In this document: one piece after another, positions 5,256 to 8,475 of the stretch | How the letters are laid out: each line of letters begins with the position of its first letter | Position numbering within the stretch: position 1 is the first letter of the stretch | Source: an uncultured Bryobacteraceae bacterium | GTDB taxonomy: Bacteria > Acidobacteriota > Terriglobia > Bryobacterales > Bryobacteraceae | DNA length: 8,475 nucleotides | Direction of reading: 5' to 3' | Assembly (NCBI GenBank): GCA_937921835.1 | Contig: CAKZVG010000537.1 | Location: forward strand, 1-8,475 | The notes under the pieces: generated by a model | Database searches by the model: none | What the model was told of the DNA's origin: nothing | Seen by the model: only the letters and a program-made list of their open reading frames with translations | Program-made: the position numbers and the translations under genes

Positions 5256-6896
5256 CTACCTCGCCAGGCGTAGGATTTCCGATGCCACCTGCGCGAAGGC
5301 CGCGCTCAGCGCCGCCGAGTTCGGCGCGTAGACGTAAAGGCCGGACAGGTAATCGGGGTTGTAGCGGGTGTTGTCGGGATCCTGTACGTTTGCGGCGCGC
5401 TTCAGCAGAACCGGATCCAGGCCGTCGCGGTTGGCCGGGTTGGTATCGCCCAGCCCGATCGAGTAGATCACCGGGGAGAGCCGGGTGTTGGAGATGGCGC
5501 GCAGCGCGGCGTTGTCGGTCGCATTCGAGGACGCCTTGCCGAGGTCGAAGGGGTGGTCCGGGCGGATGTGGCCGCGGTAAGGTCCGCTGGTGAAAAGCTG
5601 GATTGGGTCGGCGTAGGTGATCGCCCGCCCCGTGATGTGCGTCTCCACCGAGCTGTAATAGCAGCAGTCGGTGCGGTTGCCGTAGATGTCCTGGTTGGGG
5701 ATGTAGGCGACGTCGGATCGCACGCGGTCAGCGGTGTTGAAACCGCACCCGTTGCGGTCGGCGATCAAGGCGCTCGAGGCGGCGCCGCTGGAGTACTGGA
5801 ACAATCCGGCAGTGGTGCCGTGATCGGCGAAACCGGACCATTGGGCGATAATCCCGGTTTTGTTTGCGGGGTTCCAGTTAGGGTTCCAGTTGGGCGCGAA
5901 ATAGGTTGCCGACGACTGGCCCGCGTTGCGGTCGTAGGAGTCGCCCTCGGCGTCCCTACAACTGCTCGGCAGGTGCGCATATTGAGTCGAGGTGCTGCCG
6001 GTCCAGGTGCCGTCGGCCTGGCGGTAGCGCCCATGGCGCCAATCGTCCGCGGTCTTGACTGGAAAAGATGCCACAATGCCGTTGGGGCGGCCGTCGGTGA
6101 AGAACACGATCAGATTCAATGCACCCGGCTCGTCGATTCCGGGGACGGTGATGTCGGGATCGTTGATGCCGGTGGAGAGGATCTCGTAGGCCTTGGTGAT
6201 CGCTTGCGCCGAGCCGGTATTGCCGGAGCAGGTGACCCCGCTCAGGATCGAGTCGAGGGTGGGGCTGGAAGTCTTGAAGTCCATGGACGGCCGGAAAGCC
6301 AGCCGGTAGGACGTCGAAAACGTGATGAGCGCCAGCCGGTCGCGGCCGTTGGCGAACTGGCTGACAAAGGCGCGGGCGGCGTCGCGCATCATCGCGCAGG
6401 GCGTGGGCGTGCTGCCGCTGTTCATCGACGCGGATACGTCGAGCACCAGAACGATGTTCACGTCGCGCCGCGAGGCCTTGCCCTCGGCACGCACAGTGGC
6501 GGTGTCGAAGCGCAGCACGCGCATGAAGTACAGCGGCGTGACCGCGCTGGCGGTGACGGTGACGGTGCGCGTGCGGTAGGCGGTTTCGGCCACCTCGATC
6601 TCCACGCTGCTGGAGGTGGTGTTCAGATAGTGCTCCGGGAAGTTGGCCGCGAAAAACGCCTGCGCCCGGTTGCGGGCGCTGTCTTCCTGCTCCGCCATCG
6701 TCAGGCCGACGTTGAGCGAGCGGGCCGCGGCCAGGGCCGCCGCGTCGGCCGAAGCGGACAGCTTCGCCTTGACCACGTAGAGCAGACTGGCGTCAATCGC
6801 CAAACCGACCACCGGGACCATGCCGGCCAGGCATCCCGCGGTAATCAGAACCGCGACCCCTTTCCGGCGGATCTTTTGAATGGTAACTTGACTCAT
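5256..6896 (-). CDS. TadG-like protein with von Willebrand factor A domain
   Basis: A 546-residue envelope protein. The N-terminus (about 10-60) matches the TadE/G-like pilus-assembly domain: a basic RRKG, one membrane segment (13-35), then AKLSASADAAALAAARS. The bulk should lie outside the cytoplasmic membrane. A von Willebrand A domain begins near residue 146, with the metal-ion-dependent adhesion site D153-x-S155-x-S157, a candidate Thr227, and FFTDG (D268). About 200 residues (272-472) with Cys313, Cys384 and vicinal Cys411/Cys412 separate TDG from the closing strand YSIGLGD (478-484). The chain ends ILRLAR. The start is ATG at 6896, with GAGG seven bases upstream and 38 bases after the preceding stop; the frame is open upstream across the pseudopilin gene only by chance. 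Probable role: adhesion or assembly of a surface structure, last gene of a three-gene operon. Confidence 0.88.
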   Translation of the reverse strand: MSQVTIQKIRRKGVAVLITAGCLAGMVPVVGLAIDASLLYVVKAKLSASADAAALAAARSLNVGLTMAEQEDSARNRAQAFFAANFPEHYLNTTSSSVEIEVAETAYRTRTVTVTASAVTPLYFMRVLRFDTATVRAEGKASRRDVNIVLVLDVSASMNSGSTPTPCAMMRDAARAFVSQFANGRDRLALITFSTSYRLAFRPSMDFKTSSPTLDSILSGVTCSGNTGSAQAITKAYEILSTGINDPDITVPGIDEPGALNLIVFFTDGRPNGIVASFPVKTADDWRHGRYRQADGTWTGSTSTQYAHLPSSCRDAEGDSYDRNAGQSSATYFAPNWNPNWNPANKTGIIAQWSGFADHGTTAGLFQYSSGAASSALIADRNGCGFNTADRVRSDVAYIPNQDIYGNRTDCCYYSSVETHITGRAITYADPIQLFTSGPYRGHIRPDHPFDLGKASSNATDNAALRAISNTRLSPVIYSIGLGDTNPANRDGLDPVLLKRAANVQDPDNTRYNPDYLSGLYVYAPNSAALSAAFAQVASEILRLAR

Positions 6897-6934
6897 CCTC
6901 GAACCTCGCTTGCCTTGCGCCGGCCGCTGCGCAT

Positions 6935-7552
6935 TCAGAATATCGTCCGCGAATACACGCCCGGTCCGCTCCACCATCCCAGGTTGAAGTCGGAGGTTGC
7001 GAAATAGGCTTCCGAAACGTACGCCAACTCGCCCGGCTGGAGCGCCAGCAGGGAATCGAAATTCCCCGCCCGGACCGAAGCGTCCGTCAGGTAGTCCGCC
7101 ATGGCGATTTCTCCCTTGGGGCCGAGGAGCATCGGGTTGGGAGTGCCGAAGTTGCTGGAGCGCAGTCCCTCGTTTCCGATGGTCAGCCGCTGGGTGATGA
7201 CGGGACGGTTGTAGTTGGTGCACTGGCCCAACGTCAGGCCCCCCTCGTTGCACTGCGTCTCGCCGATGAACATAATCCTGCTCAGGATCACCACCCCGTT
7301 GCCGCCGTCGCGCGTCATCCCCAACCCGCGCGCCACCCGTACGATGATGTCCTTGTTGGCGGGCATCGAAAAATCGACGAAACGCACGTACATGTGGCCG
7401 GCGTCGCGGCAGACCTGGGTCGCCTGAATGGTCCGGTTCAGGCTCATCCCGGTGGTGACCGAGCCCAACAGGAGTGGAACCAGAAACACGGCGCAAAGCG
7501 CGAACTCGACGGCCACGTTGCCGCGGCGGCCCCGCCTCAAGACCCGTTTCAT
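6935..7552 (-). CDS. TadE-like pseudopilin, second gene of the operon
   Basis: A 205-residue protein with a class III pseudopilin N-terminus: basic leader KRVLRRGRRG, a predicted cleavage after Gly11, Glu16 at mature position +5, and a hydrophobic segment of about 18-35. TadE-like proteins are minor pilins or pilus-assembly factors anchored in the inner membrane and cut by a TadV-type prepilin peptidase. The extracytoplasmic part holds three cysteines (48, 101, 111) and a C-terminal beta-rich tail ending in SRTIF. I chose the second ATG (7552) because AAGGGAGG lies six bases before it; the ATG at 7558 directly abuts that site and would add two residues. It follows the first pseudopilin by 19 bases and precedes the VWA gene by 38, so co-transcription is very likely. 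Confidence 0.85.
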   Translation of the reverse strand: MKRVLRRGRRGNVAVEFALCAVFLVPLLLGSVTTGMSLNRTIQATQVCRDAGHMYVRFVDFSMPANKDIIVRVARGLGMTRDGGNGVVILSRIMFIGETQCNEGGLTLGQCTNYNRPVITQRLTIGNEGLRSSNFGTPNPMLLGPKGEIAMADYLTDASVRAGNFDSLLALQPGELAYVSEAYFATSDFNLGWWSGPGVYSRTIF

Positions 7553-7558
7553 TGTCAT

Positions 7559-7566
7559 CCTCCCTT
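7559..7566 (-). promoter_or_regulatory. Shine-Dalgarno deciding between two ATG starts
   Basis: The minus strand reads AAGGGAGG. It touches the ATG at 7558 with no spacer, but lies six bases before the ATG at 7552, a normal spacing. This favours the downstream start of the second pseudopilin. Confidence 0.7.
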
Positions 7567-7571
7567 TCCGC

Positions 7572-8072
7572 CTACCTTGGCGGCAGCGTCGTGCCCGCCG
7601 GAACCCCTTCCATCCGGTCCGAGGCGTACGCGTTCAGCAGCAGCGGCTGCCCGCCCCGCATCAGGGGCGCCATCCAACCCCAGCGGTAACCCTCGACGGA
7701 AACCTCCAGCAGGTTGCCCGGAAGGTTCTGGTTGGTCTCCACCAGCGTGTCCGGCTGGTAGTAGCGGATCTTGATCTTCTCGCGGTTCTCATCGCTGGCC
7801 AGAAAGCCCATGGCGTTGTGCTGGACCACCGCTTTAATCGAGTCGTCGTGTCCCATCCCGCTCTGCGTGCGGTAGGTTACGCCGTACCGGACCCCTTCGC
7901 GCACGGCGTGCTGAAACGTGCTCCGCAGGAAAATGGCCATGCCGAAATCGATGATTGCGAAGATAATCGCCATCAAGGGAACGAACACGAAGACCGATTC
8001 AAGGATCATGTTCCCCTGGCGGCGCCGCGCGCGTTCGAAGCCCTGGCGAAGGTCCGCCTGCTGTCCGGTCAT
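7572..8072 (-). CDS. TadE-like pseudopilin, first gene of the operon
   Basis: A 166-residue protein with the pseudopilin layout: a charged leader of 20 residues ending RRRQG, predicted cleavage after Gly20, Glu25 at mature position +5, and a membrane segment (26-46). A conserved-looking amphipathic stretch follows (STFQHAVREGVRYGVTY, 51-67), typical of TadE-family proteins. The remaining 100 residues are soluble and extracytoplasmic, with no cysteines. Expected role: minor pilin or assembly factor of a Tad-like surface structure or related envelope complex. The start is ATG at 8072, with GAGGA eight bases upstream (8081-8085). It is the first gene of the operon; the 175 bases upstream must hold the promoter, but I could not pick a convincing -35/-10 pair there. 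Confidence 0.86.
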   Translation of the reverse strand: MTGQQADLRQGFERARRRQGNMILESVFVFVPLMAIIFAIIDFGMAIFLRSTFQHAVREGVRYGVTYRTQSGMGHDDSIKAVVQHNAMGFLASDENREKIKIRYYQPDTLVETNQNLPGNLLEVSVEGYRWGWMAPLMRGGQPLLLNAYASDRMEGVPAGTTLPPR

Positions 8073-8247
8073 GCTGAGAATCCTCGTCTATAACGATAGC
8101 CGCTGCGGCAAACGCTTCCTATCGGGCGTTCGTCCGCAAGACGACGGGAATTCACCCAGTATCTTTCTCCGGTTTCGCTTCAGGTTTTTTTTGGGAATTC
8201 CGCGCCAGACCTAGGGCTTCCGCCCTAGGAGAAAGCGGCCCGCCGCT
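8073..8247. other. Intergenic region upstream of the pseudopilin operon
   Basis: This 175-base gap between the receptor stop and the first pseudopilin contains a perfect hairpin (8210-8229), a run of eight T on the plus strand (8185-8192; eight A on the minus) and two copies of GGGAATTC (8146-8153 and 8193-8200). It is more AT-rich than its surroundings and probably contains the operon promoter. No small gene is supported. Confidence 0.4.
8210..8229 (-). terminator. Hairpin just after the receptor gene
   Basis: CCTAGGGC (8210-8217) and GCCCTAGG (8222-8229) make a perfect 8-bp stem with a 4-base TTCC loop, 18 bases after the receptor stop codon. The position suits a transcription terminator for the minus-strand receptor gene. 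No U tract follows directly on that strand, so termination strength is uncertain. Confidence 0.5.
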
Positions 8248-8475
8248 CTACTTCCGTCCTAACCAGCGGATCCGGAAATTCAGCGACCGCTTCTGCCCGC
8301 CATAAAACCGCAGGAAGTTCGCCGAACTGGCGTTGTTGTTGACTGTATTGGGGTTGTGGCGTCCGGTGAGGTTGTTGAAGCCGGCCCGGAACGCCCAGCG
8401 GTGGCCCCGGAAGAAGAAGCGCCGCTCGGCGTGCAGGTTCAACTCAAAGAAGACCGGGAAGCGCCTGGAGTTCAC
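8248..8475 (-). CDS. TonB-dependent receptor-like outer-membrane protein, C-terminal fragment
   Basis: Only the last 75 codons are inside the window; the gene continues past the right edge, so the GTG at the edge is an internal Val codon, not a start. The visible part has closing strands of an outer-membrane barrel: FPVFFELNLHAERRFFFRG (6-24), WAFRAGFNNLTGRHNPN (27-43), then FLRFYGG and the terminal LNFRIRWLGRK. This pattern (a paired strand, an aliphatic-Gly-Phe-Asn-Asn-Leu turn, a terminal FRIRWLGRK-type strand) is like the Oar/CarboxypepD_reg-type TonB-dependent receptors abundant in Acidobacteriota. The N-terminal plug and TonB box cannot be seen, so the substrate is unknown. Confidence 0.75.
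   Translation of the reverse strand: MNSRRFPVFFELNLHAERRFFFRGHRWAFRAGFNNLTGRHNPNTVNNNASSANFLRFYGGQKRSLNFRIRWLGRK

Noticed and set aside
5105..5593. Plus-strand open frame across the sulfatase/VWA gap.
   Set aside because: Arg/Ser/Pro-rich, overlaps the coding ends of two good genes and has no ribosome site. The gap is better explained by a promoter and a hairpin.
5553..7007. 484-codon plus-strand open frame opposite the VWA gene.
   Set aside because: Gly/Val/Arg-rich mirror of the coding strand. GC-rich third positions keep it open by chance.
6897..7496. A 200-codon upstream extension of the VWA gene, giving an apparent 746-residue fusion.
   Set aside because: The extension overlaps the second pseudopilin in another frame and has no domain character. 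The ATG at 6896 has a Shine-Dalgarno and starts a typical TadG-like N-terminus.
1..8475. CRISPR arrays, tRNA genes, insertion sequences or phage genes.
   Set aside because: Looked for on both strands by eye. No regularly spaced repeats, cloverleaf, transposase or integrase motifs were found.

Overview
The window is GC-rich DNA with tightly packed genes, nearly all on the minus strand. Secreted calcium-repeat proteins, a formylglycine-type sulfatase, an acidobacterial-style TadE/TadE/VWA cluster and the C-terminus of a large TonB-dependent-type outer-membrane receptor together point to a Gram-negative member of the Acidobacteriota, most like the Bryobacterales/Solibacter group. That placement is inferred from gene style, not from a marker gene.

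Layout, left to right. A cytoplasmic sugar-phosphate isomerase/epimerase-like TIM barrel (35-1027, minus) is divergent from a secreted seven-repeat FG-GAP/VCBS beta-propeller protein (1097-2182, plus). The two share a 69-base intergenic region with one AT-rich island. The propeller gene converges, with a 21-base gap, on a predicted outer-membrane beta-barrel protein of unknown function (2204-3592, minus). A probably Tat-exported sulfatase (3648-5111, minus) lies 55 bases upstream of the barrel gene. After a 144-base gap containing a perfect 9-bp hairpin comes a three-gene minus-strand operon (8072 down to 5256): two TadE-like pseudopilins, then a TadG-like protein with a von Willebrand A domain. 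The right edge holds the last 75 codons of a TonB-dependent receptor-like barrel (8248-8475, minus), with another perfect hairpin behind it.

How the genes may work together. The sulfatase would act outside the cytoplasm on sulfated carbohydrates or similar sulfate esters, the barrel proteins would sit in the outer membrane, and the isomerase-like protein could act on a released sugar in the cytoplasm. This is a plausible scavenging theme, but no glycoside hydrolase or SusD-like protein is in view to confirm it. The TadE/TadE/VWA operon is a separate envelope or surface module with no Tad ATPase, prepilin peptidase or secretin in the window.

Three genes (propeller, barrel, sulfatase) have a -10-like hexamer 7-9 bases before the ATG and no convincing Shine-Dalgarno. 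The other complete genes have good Shine-Dalgarno sequences. This suggests that leaderless and led genes are mixed here. I saw no tRNA, rRNA, CRISPR array, insertion sequence or phage gene.
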